Of a DNA stretch of 64,000 nucleotides, positions 1 to 12,476 are shown one piece after another; the first letter of the stretch is position 1, and every line of letters begins with the position of its first letter. The notes below the pieces were generated by a model that saw only the letters and a list, made by a program, of their open reading frames with translations, searched no databases and was not told the DNA's origin. The position numbers and the translations under genes were made by a program. Source of the DNA: Streptomyces sp. NBC_00554 (GTDB lineage: Bacteria > Actinomycetota > Actinomycetes > Streptomycetales > Streptomycetaceae); NCBI RefSeq assembly GCF_041431135.1, contig NZ_CP107799.1, positions 8,432,001 through 8,496,000 on the forward strand, read 5' to 3'.

Positions 1-48
1 TGCGGGCCCTCCGGCGTTCCGGTACCCGGGAGGCCCCGGAGGGCCGCA
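1..48. repeat. GC-rich inverted repeat at the left edge
   Basis: Bases 1-14 and 36-48 are near-perfect reverse complements with one unpaired base, flanking a GC-rich loop. It probably belongs to a terminator between bldD and whatever gene lies left of the window, but the left flank is missing. Confidence 0.5.
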
Positions 49-52
49 GAAA

Positions 53-97
53 GCCGCCGGGGTGGCCGGAACGATGTGTTCCGGCCACCCCGGCGGC
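53..97. terminator. Terminator hairpin after bldD
   Basis: Bases 53-72 and 78-97 form a perfect 20-bp stem around a 5-base loop. It begins 28 bases past the bldD stop on the minus strand and is followed on that strand by TTTCT, so it should end bldD transcripts. The plus-strand flank also has a TTTCT stretch, so it may work both ways. Confidence 0.85.
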
Positions 98-124
98 ACG
101 TTTCTGCTGAAGTGCTGGTTGGGA

Positions 125-625
125 TCAGCCCTCGTCGTGGGAGACCGCACGGCGCGCGTCGGCGTCCAGGACGCCCCAGCTGATCAGCTGCTCGGTGAGG
201 ACCGAGGGCGACTGGTCGTAGATGACGGCGAGGGTGCGCAGGTCGTCCTGGCGGATCGACAGCACCTTGCCGTTGTAGTCACCGCGCTGCGACTGGATCG
301 TCGCCGCGTAGCGCTGCAGGGGGCCCGCCTTCTCGGCCGGCACGTGGGCCAGCCGCTCAAGGTCCAGGACCAGCTTCGGCGGCGGCTCGGCGGCCCCGCC
401 CGGAGTGGTGCCCGGCAGCAGCTCCTGCACCGGAACCCCGTAGAAGTCCGCGAGCTCGGCAAGGCGCTGCACGGTGACGGCGCGGTCGCCGCGCTCGTAC
501 GAACCGACCACGACCGCCTTCCAGCGTCCCTGGGACTTCTCCTCGACGCCGTGGAGGGAAAGGCCCTGCTGGGTGCGGATGGCCCGGAGCTTGGCCCCGA
601 GCTGTTTGGCGTATTCGCTGGACAT
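125..625 (-). CDS. bldD: BldD, c-di-GMP-responsive developmental master repressor
   Basis: 166-residue protein that matches Streptomyces BldD almost throughout. An XRE-type helix-turn-helix fills about residues 9-70. The C-terminal domain carries the c-di-GMP signature, R114-G115-D116, then eight residues, then R125-Q-D-D128. In Streptomyces, tetrameric c-di-GMP drives BldD dimerisation and repression of sporulation genes during vegetative growth. The start MSSEY at 625 is chosen because it is the family start; an in-frame ATG at 649 would add eight residues. It diverges from the pyr operon, and two BldD boxes lie just upstream, fitting autoregulation. Confidence 0.97.
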   Translation of the reverse strand: MSSEYAKQLGAKLRAIRTQQGLSLHGVEEKSQGRWKAVVVGSYERGDRAVTVQRLAELADFYGVPVQELLPGTTPGGAAEPPPKLVLDLERLAHVPAEKAGPLQRYAATIQSQRGDYNGKVLSIRQDDLRTLAVIYDQSPSVLTEQLISWGVLDADARRAVSHDEG

Positions 626-673
626 ATAGCTCCCCGGACGCTGTATCAACGTGCGGCTCGGCCGCGCGGCTGG

Positions 674-701
674 TGACTCACTGTGAGGTTACGCAGCGTT
701 A
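674..701. promoter_or_regulatory. Two tandem BldD operator boxes
   Basis: Bases 674-686 (TGAC, five bases, GTGA) and 689-701 (TTAC, five bases, GTTA) each fit the published BldD consensus TNAC-N5-GTNA exactly. They lie 15 bp apart, centre to centre, about 50-75 bp ahead of the bldD start. The match is seen directly; binding is inferred from the known autoregulation of bldD. Confidence 0.75.
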
Positions 702-820
702 CTCTCCCCCGTCAAGCCGAATGGTCCGGACCGACCCTTTGGTGGGAGTCGTCGGCGGTCGCTTGAAGGGGGGTGATCAGGCGCGTTGCCGGGCTGGTAG
801 CGTGGATGGCGCAATTCCGA

Positions 821-860
821 CGTCCTTTAATGATCCGTCCCGTGAGGCGGAGAAGGAGGT
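821..860 (+). promoter_or_regulatory. PyrR-binding hairpin over the pyrR ribosome-binding site
   Basis: TCCTT at 823-827 can pair with AAGGA at 853-857, which is part of the Shine-Dalgarno AAGGAGGT (853-860). Inside lies a smaller stem, TCCG against CGGA, that displays a GTGAGG loop like the PyrR recognition loop of other bacteria. A comparable leader in Mycobacterium smegmatis gives PyrR-dependent translational repression. The prediction is that uridine nucleotides bound to PyrR close this hairpin and block the start at 871. Confidence 0.7.
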
Positions 861-870
861 CCGTTTTCAT

Positions 871-1461
871 ATGGACACCGAGCACGACAAGCAGCAGTAC
901 GAAGCCGATGCGCGGCCGGTTCTCGAAGGCCCCGACATCGCGCGGGTGTTGACCCGCATCGCCCACGAGATCGTCGAGCGCGCCAAGGGCGCCGACGACG
1001 TGGTGCTTCTCGGCATCCCGACCCGGGGCGTCTTCCTCGCCCGGCGGCTCGCCGTGAAGCTGGCGGAGATCACCGGCCGCAAGATCCCGGTCGGCTCCCT
1101 CGACATCACCATGTACCGCGACGACCTGCGCATGCACCCACCGCGTGCGCTGGCCCGCACCGAGATTCCCGGTGACGGCATCGACGGCCGCCTGGTCGTC
1201 CTCGTCGACGACGTGCTCTTCTCCGGCCGAACCATCCGCGCGGCGCTCGACGCGCTGAACGACATCGGCCGCCCGCGCGCCGTGCAGCTCGCGGTCCTCG
1301 TCGACCGCGGTCACCGCGAACTGCCCATCCGCGCCGACTACGTCGGCAAGAACCTCCCCACGTCGTTGCGGGAGACGGTCAAGGTCCAGCTCGCCGAGGA
1401 GGACGGTCGCGACACCGTGCTGCTCGGCGCGAAGCGGACCTCCACGGGCGAGCAGCAGTAG
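871..1461 (+). CDS. pyrR: PyrR, bifunctional pyr regulator / uracil phosphoribosyltransferase
   Basis: 196-residue PRTase-fold protein. The PRPP-binding motif VVLVDDVLFSGRT is present, as are the PTRGVFLARRLA segment and the YRDD region typical of PyrR. It binds pyr mRNA in a UMP-dependent way and has weak uracil phosphoribosyltransferase activity. The ATG at 871 is chosen because an ideal AAGGAGGT lies at 853-860; the reading frame stays open upstream to 673, but that stretch is leader. It is the first gene of the pyr operon, 86 bases ahead of pyrB. Confidence 0.96.
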   Translation: MDTEHDKQQYEADARPVLEGPDIARVLTRIAHEIVERAKGADDVVLLGIPTRGVFLARRLAVKLAEITGRKIPVGSLDITMYRDDLRMHPPRALARTEIPGDGIDGRLVVLVDDVLFSGRTIRAALDALNDIGRPRAVQLAVLVDRGHRELPIRADYVGKNLPTSLRETVKVQLAEEDGRDTVLLGAKRTSTGEQQ

Positions 1462-1547
1462 CACTCAGCCGTACGCCCCTGAGTGCGCGCCTGCGCGCTC
1501 GCGTGCCCGAATTCTCCCGACCTGAACTGCCTTACGGAGCCTGAAAG

Positions 1548-2525
1548 ATGCAGCGTCATCTCATCTCGGCCGCCGACCTCACCCGCGACGACGCCGTCCT
1601 GATCCTCGACACCGCCGAGGAGATGGCCCGGGTCGCCGACCGGCCGATCAAAAAGCTGCCGACCCTGCGCGGCCGCACCGTGGTCAACCTCTTCTTCGAG
1701 GACTCGACGCGTACCCGGATCTCCTTCGAGGCAGCCGAGAAGCGCCTCTCCGCGGACGTCATCAACTTCACCGCCAAGGGATCGAGCGTGTCCAAGGGCG
1801 AGTCCCTGAAGGACACCGCCCAGACCCTCGAAGCCATGGGCGTCGACGCCGTCGTCATCCGGCACGGCGCCTCCGGAGCCCCCTACCGGCTCGCGACCTC
1901 CGGCTGGATCGACGCGGCCGTCATCAACGCCGGTGACGGCACCCACCAGCACCCCACCCAGGCCCTGCTCGACGCCTTCACCATGCGGCGCCGGCTCGTC
2001 GGCCGGGACGCGGGGATAGGGCAGGACCTGGCCGGCAAGCGGATCACGCTCGTCGGCGACATCCTGCACAGCCGCGTCGCCCGCTCCAATGTCGACCTGC
2101 TGCACACGCTCGGCGCCGAGGTCACCCTCGTCGCCCCGCCCACCCTGGTGCCGGTCGGCGTCGAGGCCTGGCCCTGCGAGGTCTCGTACGACCTCGACAG
2201 CACGCTCTCCAAGTCCGACGCCGTGATGCTGCTGCGCGTGCAGCGCGAGCGGATGAACGCGGCGTTCTTCCCGACCGAGCGCGAGTACTCGCGGCGCTAC
2301 GGCCTGGACGGTGCCCGCATGGCGCGGATGCCCGAGCACGCCATCGTGATGCACCCCGGCCCCATGGTCCGCGGCATGGAGATCACCGCCGAGGTCGCCG
2401 ACTCCGACCGCTGCACCGTCCTTGAGCAGGTCACCAACGGCGTCTCGATCCGGATGGCCGTCCTCTATCTGCTCCTTGGCGGGAACGAGCCCGCCGTCAC
2501 CCACACCCGTACCGAGGAGAAGTAA
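1548..2525 (+). CDS. pyrB: Aspartate carbamoyltransferase catalytic subunit
   Basis: 325 residues, normal for the catalytic chain. It joins carbamoyl phosphate to L-aspartate, the committed pyrimidine step, in the cytosol. The carbamoyl phosphate loop S53-T-R-T56 and the HPTQALLDAF block (from H135) are visible, as is MHPGPMVRG near residue 270. No pyrI regulatory chain is seen next to it. pyrC starts five bases after its stop, so the two are translationally close. Confidence 0.98.
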   Translation: MQRHLISAADLTRDDAVLILDTAEEMARVADRPIKKLPTLRGRTVVNLFFEDSTRTRISFEAAEKRLSADVINFTAKGSSVSKGESLKDTAQTLEAMGVDAVVIRHGASGAPYRLATSGWIDAAVINAGDGTHQHPTQALLDAFTMRRRLVGRDAGIGQDLAGKRITLVGDILHSRVARSNVDLLHTLGAEVTLVAPPTLVPVGVEAWPCEVSYDLDSTLSKSDAVMLLRVQRERMNAAFFPTEREYSRRYGLDGARMARMPEHAIVMHPGPMVRGMEITAEVADSDRCTVLEQVTNGVSIRMAVLYLLLGGNEPAVTHTRTEEK

Positions 2526-2530
2526 GAACC

Positions 2531-3817
2531 ATGAGCAAGATCCTTATCCGTGGTGCGCGGGTGCTCGGCGGCGAGCCGCAGGACGTACTCATCGACGGCC
2601 CGGTCATCGAGGCGGTCGGTACGGGGCTTTCGGACGAAGGCGCGGAGGTCGTCGAGGCCGAGGGCAAGGTGCTGCTGCCCGGGCTGGTCGACCTGCACAC
2701 CCATCTGCGTGAGCCGGGCCGTGAGGACTCCGAGACCGTCCTGACCGGCACGCGGGCGGCGGCGAGCGGCGGCTACACCTCTGTGTTCGCCATGGCCAAC
2801 ACCTTCCCCGTGGCCGACACCGCCGGTGTCGTCGAGCAGGTCTACCGGCTCGGCCAGGAGCACGGCTACTGCGATGTGCAGCCCATCGGCGCCGTCACCG
2901 TCGGCCTGGAGGGCAAGAAGCTCGCCGAGCTGGGCGCCATGTACGAGTCCGCGGCCGGCGTCACGGTCTTCTCGGACGACGGCAAGTGCGTGGACGACGC
3001 GGTGATCATGCGCCGGGCGCTGGAGTACGTGAAGGCCTTCGGCGGGGTCGTCGCCCAGCACGCGCAGGAGCCGCGGCTGACCGAGGGCGCCCAGATGAAC
3101 GAGGGTGTCGTCTCCGCCGAGCTGGGGCTCGGGGGATGGCCTGCGGTGGCCGAGGAGTCGATCATCGCCCGGGACGTCCTGCTCGCCGAGCACGTCGGGT
3201 CCCGCGTCCACATCTGCCACCTCTCGACCGCCGGCTCCGTCGAGATCGTCCGCTGGGCCAAGTCCCGCGGCATCGACGTCACCGCCGAGGTGACCCCGCA
3301 CCACCTGCTCCTCACCGACGAACTGGCGCGCACGTACAACCCGGTCTACAAGGTCAACCCGCCGCTGCGCACCGAGCGTGACGTGCTGGCCCTGCGCGAG
3401 GCGCTCGCCGACGGCACGATCGACATCGTCGCCACCGACCACGCCCCGCACCCGCACGAGGACAAGGACTGCGAGTGGGCCGCGGCCGCCATGGGCATGG
3501 TGGGGCTCGAGACCGCGCTGTCCGTCGTCCAGCAGACGATGGTCGAGACCGGCCTGCTCGACTGGGCCGGCGTCGCGGACCGCATGTCGGCCAAGCCCGC
3601 CGAGATCGGCCGGGCCACGGGCCACGGCCGTCCCGTCTCGGCAGGTGAGCCCGCCAACCTCACGCTGGTCGACACCGAATACCGTGGGGCCGTGGACCCC
3701 GCGGGCTTCGCCTCGCGCAGCCGCAACACCCCCTACGAGGGCCGTGAGCTGCCGGGCCGTGTCACGCACACCTGGCTCCGGGGCAAGGCCACCCTCGTGG
3801 ACGGGAAGCTCGCGTGA
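2531..3817 (+). CDS. pyrC: Dihydroorotase
   Basis: 428-residue class I dihydroorotase that cyclises carbamoyl aspartate to dihydroorotate. The metal-binding H56-T-H58 motif is followed by LREPG, and a second metal/catalytic motif TDHAPH contains D303. The ribosome-binding site GAGGAG lies in the last codons of pyrB. The stop overlaps the GTG of the next gene by four bases (GTGA), so the pair is translationally coupled. Confidence 0.98.
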   Translation: MSKILIRGARVLGGEPQDVLIDGPVIEAVGTGLSDEGAEVVEAEGKVLLPGLVDLHTHLREPGREDSETVLTGTRAAASGGYTSVFAMANTFPVADTAGVVEQVYRLGQEHGYCDVQPIGAVTVGLEGKKLAELGAMYESAAGVTVFSDDGKCVDDAVIMRRALEYVKAFGGVVAQHAQEPRLTEGAQMNEGVVSAELGLGGWPAVAEESIIARDVLLAEHVGSRVHICHLSTAGSVEIVRWAKSRGIDVTAEVTPHHLLLTDELARTYNPVYKVNPPLRTERDVLALREALADGTIDIVATDHAPHPHEDKDCEWAAAAMGMVGLETALSVVQQTMVETGLLDWAGVADRMSAKPAEIGRATGHGRPVSAGEPANLTLVDTEYRGAVDPAGFASRSRNTPYEGRELPGRVTHTWLRGKATLVDGKLA

Positions 3818-4380
3818 CACCTCAGATGATGATCGCCGCCGAACAGAAGTCGGCGGAAGTGACCGACTGGGCCGCGCGTATCGGCTGGCTCGTCGGCCTC
3901 GCCCTCTTCGTCGCGCTTCTCTACTGGCTGATGCGCGAGGGCTGGAAGTGGCGCGGCACCCTCCAGGGCGACCTGCCGGAGCTGCCCACCGCGCCGGAAG
4001 AGCTGGGGCCGGTGAGACTTGAGCTGACCGGTCGCTACCACGGCTCCACCACCGCCGGGCAGTGGCTGGACCGCATCGTGGCGCACGGCCTGGGCACCCG
4101 CAGCAGGGTCGAGCTGACGCTGACGGACGCGGGCCTCGACGTCGTACGCCCCGGAGCGGCCGACTTCTTCGTCCCGGCCGCGCAGCTCCGCGAAGCCCGG
4201 CTCGACAAGGGCATCGCGGGCAAGGTCCTCACCGAGGGCGGACTGCTCGTCGTCACCTGGGCGCACGGCGAAAGGCTGATCGACTCGGGCTTCCGCTCCG
4301 ACCGCGCGGCCGAGCACGGCGAATGGGTCCAGACCCTGAACGACATGATCAAAACGACGGAAACGGAAGGCGCACGATGA
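3814..4380 (+). CDS. Conserved membrane-anchored protein inside the pyr operon
   Basis: 188 residues. After a short N-terminus there is one clear membrane segment (about residues 22-44, GWLVGLALFVALLYWL), then a roughly 140-residue soluble part rich in short beta-like stretches that could form a PH-like fold; the fold is only a guess. It overlaps pyrC by four bases at its start and carA by four bases at its end (ATGA). That tight coupling says it is made together with the pyrimidine enzymes. No catalytic motif is seen. ATG codons at 3826 and 3829 are alternative starts. Confidence 0.88.
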   Translation: MTPQMMIAAEQKSAEVTDWAARIGWLVGLALFVALLYWLMREGWKWRGTLQGDLPELPTAPEELGPVRLELTGRYHGSTTAGQWLDRIVAHGLGTRSRVELTLTDAGLDVVRPGAADFFVPAAQLREARLDKGIAGKVLTEGGLLVVTWAHGERLIDSGFRSDRAAEHGEWVQTLNDMIKTTETEGAR

Positions 4381-5511
4381 CGACCTCCACCCGGGGAACC
4401 GCGAAGGTTCCCGCCGTACTCGTCCTGGAGGACGGCCGGATCTTCCGCGGCCGTGCCTACGGGGCCGTGGGGGAGACCTTCGGCGAAGCGGTGTTCTCCA
4501 CCGGCATGACCGGCTACCAGGAGACCCTCACCGACCCGTCGTACCACCGCCAGGTCGTCGTGATGACCTCCCCGCACGTCGGCAACACCGGCGTGAACGA
4601 CGAGGACCCCGAGTCGAAGCGGATCTGGGTCGCCGGTTATGTCGTACGGGATCCCGCGCGCGTGCCCTCCAACTGGCGCTCCCGGCGCTCGCTGGACGAG
4701 GAACTGCGCAACCAGGGTGTCGTCGGCATCAGCGGCATCGACACCCGTGCCCTGACCCGGCACCTGCGCGAGCGCGGCGCGATGCGCGTCGGCATCTTCT
4801 CCGGCAACGCGCTGCCCGACGAGGGCACCATGCTCGCCGAGGTGCGCCAGGCGCCCGAGATGAAGGGCGCGAACCTCGCCGCCGAGGTCGCCACCAAGGA
4901 GTCGTACGTCGTCCCCGCGATCGGCGCGAAGAAGTACACCGTCGCCGCCGTCGACCTGGGCATCAAGGGCATGACCCCGCACCGCATGGCCGAGCGTGGC
5001 ATCGAGGTGCATGTGCTGCCCGCGACGGCCACGGCCGAGGACGTGTACGCGGTGAACCCGGACGGGGTGTTCTTCTCGAACGGTCCCGGTGACCCGGCCA
5101 CCGCCGACGGCCCGGTCGCCGTCATGCAGGAAGTGCTCGCGCGAAAGACGCCGCTCTTCGGCATCTGCTTCGGCAACCAGATCCTCGGCCGCGCGCTCGG
5201 CTTCGGCACGTACAAGCTGAAGTACGGCCACCGCGGCATCAACCAGCCGGTACAGGACCGTACGACCGGCAAGGTCGAGGTCACCGCGCACAACCACGGC
5301 TTCGCCGTCGACGCCCCGCTCGACAAGGTGTCCGACACCCCCTACGGCCGCGCCGAGGTCTCCCACGTCTGCCTGAACGACCAGGTCGTCGAGGGGCTTC
5401 AGCTGCTCGACCAGCCGGCCTTCAGCGTCCAGTACCACCCCGAGGCGGCGGCGGGCCCGCACGACGCGGCCTACCTGTTCGACCGCTTCGTAGAGCTCAT
5501 GGAGGGCCAGC

Positions 5512-5519
<8 letters not shown>
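4377..5519 (+). CDS. carA: Carbamoyl-phosphate synthase small chain (glutaminase)
   Basis: 380 residues. An N-terminal CPSase small-chain domain is followed by a class I glutamine amidotransferase domain. The nucleophile is C264 in GICFGN; H354 and E356 in YHPEA complete the triad. It supplies ammonia from glutamine to CarB for pyrimidine and arginine synthesis. The ATG at 4377 overlaps the preceding stop. The frame is open further upstream, but that part reads through the membrane gene in another frame. Confidence 0.98.
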
Positions 5520-8820
<3,301 letters not shown>

Positions 8821-8827
8821 CAGCCCT

Positions 8828-8857
8828 GAGGGGGACACCGGAAACGGTGTCCCCCTC
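8828..8857. terminator. GAAA-loop hairpin between carB and pyrD
   Basis: Bases 8828-8840 and 8845-8857 make a perfect 13-bp stem closed by a GAAA tetraloop, starting eight bases past the carB stop. It lacks a long T run, so it may be a partial terminator or an mRNA-stabilising hairpin that lowers pyrD-pyrF expression relative to carAB. Confidence 0.7.
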
Positions 8858-8887
8858 TTCATGAGGCTCTTGATGAGGACACTGATC

Positions 8888-9990
<1,103 letters not shown>

Positions 9991-9994
<4 letters not shown>

Positions 9995-10833
9995 GCCTGG
10001 AACCCTTCGGCGCACGTCTTCGCCGCGCCATGGACGACCGCGGCCCGCTGTGCGTCGGCATCGACCCGCACGCCTCGCTGCTCGCCGACTGGGGGCTCGA
10101 GGACGACATCGCGGGCCTGGAGCGCTTCAGCCGCACCGTCGTCGAGGCACTGGCCGACCGGGTCGCCGTCCTGAAGCCGCAGAGCGCGTTCTTCGAGCGC
10201 TTCGGGTCGCGCGGCATCGCCGTCCTGGAGAAGTCGGTCGAGGAGGCGCGGGCGGCCGGTGCGCTGGTCGTGATGGACGCCAAGCGCGGCGACATCGGTT
10301 CGACCATGGCCGCGTACGCGGAGACCTTCCTGCGCAAGGACGCGCCGCTGTTCTCGGACGCGCTGACCGTGTCGCCGTACCTGGGCTACGGCTCACTGAA
10401 GCCCGCGGTCGAGCTGGCCCGCGAGAGCGGCGCCGGACTCTTCGTCCTCGCGCTCACCTCCAACCCGGAGGGCGGCGAGGTACAGCACGCGGTCCGTGCG
10501 GACGGCCGGAACGTCGGAGCGACCATGCTGGCCCATCTCGCCGCCGAGAACGCGGGGGAGACGCCCCTGGGCTCCTTCGGGGCGGTGGTGGGCGCCACGC
10601 TGGGCGATCTCTCCTCGTACGACCTGGACATCAACGGACCGATCCTCGCGCCCGGAATCGGCGCACAGGGGGCCACCGCGGCCGATCTCGCCGGCGTCTT
10701 CGGAGCGGCGGTGCGCAATGTCGTCCCGAACGTCAGCCGGGGTGTTCTGCGTCACGGTCCCGATGTCGTCGCGCTGCGGGAGGTCGCGGAGGGCTTCGCG
10801 GAGGAGATCAGGGCCGCTGTGACGGCTGCCTGA
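9991..10833 (+). CDS. pyrF: Orotidine-5'-phosphate decarboxylase
   Basis: 280 residues, the longer actinobacterial/type 2 subfamily. It converts OMP to UMP, the last step of the pathway. The catalytic lysine is K98 in MDAKRGDIGST. It overlaps pyrD by four bases and closes the pyr operon; a small hairpin lies about 40 bases past the stop. Confidence 0.97.
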
Positions 10834-11155
10834 GTCCGCCGACGGGCCTTTGGCAGTCCTCCGACGAGCGTCCTCGGAGGGCTCCGAGGACACTCCGAGT
10901 CTGAATACATCCTCAAATCCGGGGCAATATGTCGGAAATGTCTAGGTCCAGGGAGGCTGACCAGGACTTTTCCGCTGTTCTCGCTGACTCTGGCGCACTT
11001 GCCCGCTAGTCTCCGTCGAGTGGGGGCACCTCCCACGCTTTTTAAGGCAGTGGGGGAGAACGGGCAAGCGTGTTGCTCGTAGCTACCCAGGTGTGGGGCG
11101 ACTAGGTTCCTCACCGGTCCGTATCCGACAGTTCGACATCCGAGGTGACGTAGGC
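10834..11155 (+). other. Gene-free spacer between pyrF and mihF
   Basis: This 322-base stretch has no convincing coding frame. It holds a small stem-loop at 10871-10890 (TCCTCGGA against TCCGAGGA), a candidate pyr terminator, and the structured mihF leader described separately. The mihF frame stays open back to about 11093 but without family similarity. Confidence 0.7.
10998..11068 (+). promoter_or_regulatory. Structured leader with alternative hairpins upstream of mihF
   Basis: An outer stem pairs 10998-11005 with 11061-11068. Inside, 11020-11026 pairs with 11030-11036 to give a compact hairpin followed by GCTTTTT, like an intrinsic terminator. The same 3' strand (11030-11036) could instead pair with 11050-11056, extended by 11037-11040 with 11045-11048. 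The two inner folds exclude each other. This could be an attenuator or a copy of a small palindromic repeat; the sequence does not decide. Confidence 0.5.
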
Positions 11156-11479
11156 GTGGCTCTTCCGCCCCTTACCCCTGAACAGCGCTCAGCCGCGCTC
11201 GAAAAGGCCGCCGCGGCTCGCCGGGAGCGGGCCGAGGTCAAGAATCGACTCAAGCACTCCGGCGCCTCCCTTCACGAGGTCATCAAGCAGGGCCAGGAGA
11301 ACGACGTCATCGGCAAGATGAAGGTCTCCGCTCTCCTGGAGTCCCTGCCGGGCGTGGGCAAGGTCCGCGCCAAGCAGATCATGGAGCGACTCGGGATCTC
11401 CGAGAGCCGTCGTGTACGCGGCCTCGGCTCGAACCAGATCGCCTCCTTGGAGCGTGAGTTCGGCGGCTCCGGCGCCTGA
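11156..11479 (+). CDS. mihF: Streptomyces integration host factor (sIHF/MihF)
   Basis: 107 residues, the size of Streptomyces sIHF. It has a long basic N-terminal helix (PEQRSAALEKAAAARRERAE) and a helix-two-turn-helix region ending LPGVGKVRAKQIMERLGI. It is a nucleoid-associated DNA-binding protein of actinobacteria that affects DNA topology, condensation and development, and is unrelated to enteric IHF. The GTG at 11156 gives the known family start MALPPLTPEQ. It sits ahead of gmk, as in other Streptomyces. Confidence 0.95.
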   Translation: MALPPLTPEQRSAALEKAAAARRERAEVKNRLKHSGASLHEVIKQGQENDVIGKMKVSALLESLPGVGKVRAKQIMERLGISESRRVRGLGSNQIASLEREFGGSGA

Positions 11480-11516
11480 GTCCTGGGCATACCGGGATTG
11501 CTGGAATAATCGCTGC

Positions 11517-12074
11517 ATGAGTGAACGTCCGCGGCTGACCGTGCTCTCCGGCCCCTCAGGGGTCGGCAAGAGCACGGTCGTCGCTCATATGCGCAAGGAA
11601 CACCCCGAGGTCTGGCTCTCGGTGTCGGCGACGACCCGCAGGCCGCGCCCCGGTGAGAAGCATGGAGTCCACTACTTCTTCGTCAGTGACGAGGAGATGG
11701 ACAAGCTGATCGCCAACGGCGAGCTGCTCGAGTGGGCCGAATTCGCCGGCAACCGCTACGGGACGCCGCGTACGGCCGTCCTGGAGCACCTGGAGGCAGG
11801 TGTGCCGGTCCTCCTGGAGATCGACCTCCAGGGCGCCCGGCAGGTCCGCGAGTCCATGCCGGAGGCCCTGCTCGTGTTCCTGGCCCCTCCCTCCTGGGAG
11901 GAGCTGGTGCGCAGGCTCACCGGCCGGGGCACCGAGCCGCCCGAGGTGATCGAGCGCCGTCTGGAGGCCGCCAAGATCGAACTGGCGGCCGAGACCGAGT
12001 TCGATGTCACCCTTGTCAACACCTCCGTCGAGGATGTAGCACGTGAGCTGCTAGCCTTGATGGAAGTTGTTTGA
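11517..12074 (+). CDS. gmk: Guanylate kinase
   Basis: 185 residues. The P-loop is SGPSGVGKST at residues 11-20. The GMP-binding segment SVSATTRRPRPGEKHGVHYFF and the EIDLQGARQVR block follow. It phosphorylates GMP to GDP in the cytosol. The ATG at 11517 puts the P-loop at the usual place; upstream in-frame codons belong to the mihF 3' region. rpoZ follows after 36 bases. Confidence 0.97.
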   Translation: MSERPRLTVLSGPSGVGKSTVVAHMRKEHPEVWLSVSATTRRPRPGEKHGVHYFFVSDEEMDKLIANGELLEWAEFAGNRYGTPRTAVLEHLEAGVPVLLEIDLQGARQVRESMPEALLVFLAPPSWEELVRRLTGRGTEPPEVIERRLEAAKIELAAETEFDVTLVNTSVEDVARELLALMEVV

Positions 12075-12110
12075 TCTTTCAGGTCTTTTTCCCTTTTCGG
12101 AAGGCAGAGC

Positions 12111-12383
12111 GTGTCCTCTTCCATCACCGCTCCCGAGGGCATCATCAACCCTCCGATCGACGAGCTCCTCGAGGCCACCGACTCGAAGTACAGCCTGGTG
12201 ATCTACGCGGCCAAGCGTGCCCGTCAGATCAACGCGTACTACTCGCAGCTCGGTGAGGGTCTCCTTGAGTACGTCGGTCCCCTGGTGGACACCCACGTCC
12301 ACGAGAAGCCGCTTTCTATCGCCCTGCGCGAGATCAACGCGGGCCTGCTGACGTCCGAGGCCGTTGAGGGCCCCGCTCAGTAG
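12111..12383 (+). CDS. rpoZ: RNA polymerase omega subunit
   Basis: 90 residues with the omega signature (INPPIDELLEATDSKYSLVIYA as the N-terminal core, then AKRARQINAYYSQLG). It helps fold and assemble the beta-prime subunit. The start is the GTG at 12111, with GGAAGG ahead of it. Its place between gmk and coaBC is the common bacterial arrangement. Confidence 0.97.
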   Translation: MSSSITAPEGIINPPIDELLEATDSKYSLVIYAAKRARQINAYYSQLGEGLLEYVGPLVDTHVHEKPLSIALREINAGLLTSEAVEGPAQ

Positions 12384-12400
12384 TCACTGATTCTCTTCAT

Positions 12401-12435
12401 CCACAGGCCCGGCAGCGCGACTGTCGGGCCTGTGG
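12401..12435 (+). terminator. Terminator after rpoZ
   Basis: Bases 12401-12414 and 12422-12435 form a 14-bp stem with one G-T pair around a 7-base loop, 18 bases after the rpoZ stop. The downstream run is TGTGT, not a clean T tract. It ends 41 bases before the coaBC start, so coaBC may have its own promoter or rely on read-through. Confidence 0.65.
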
Positions 12436-12476
12436 TGTGTCATGGGGTTGAACGTTTTCGAGAGTGGGGAGGCCGG

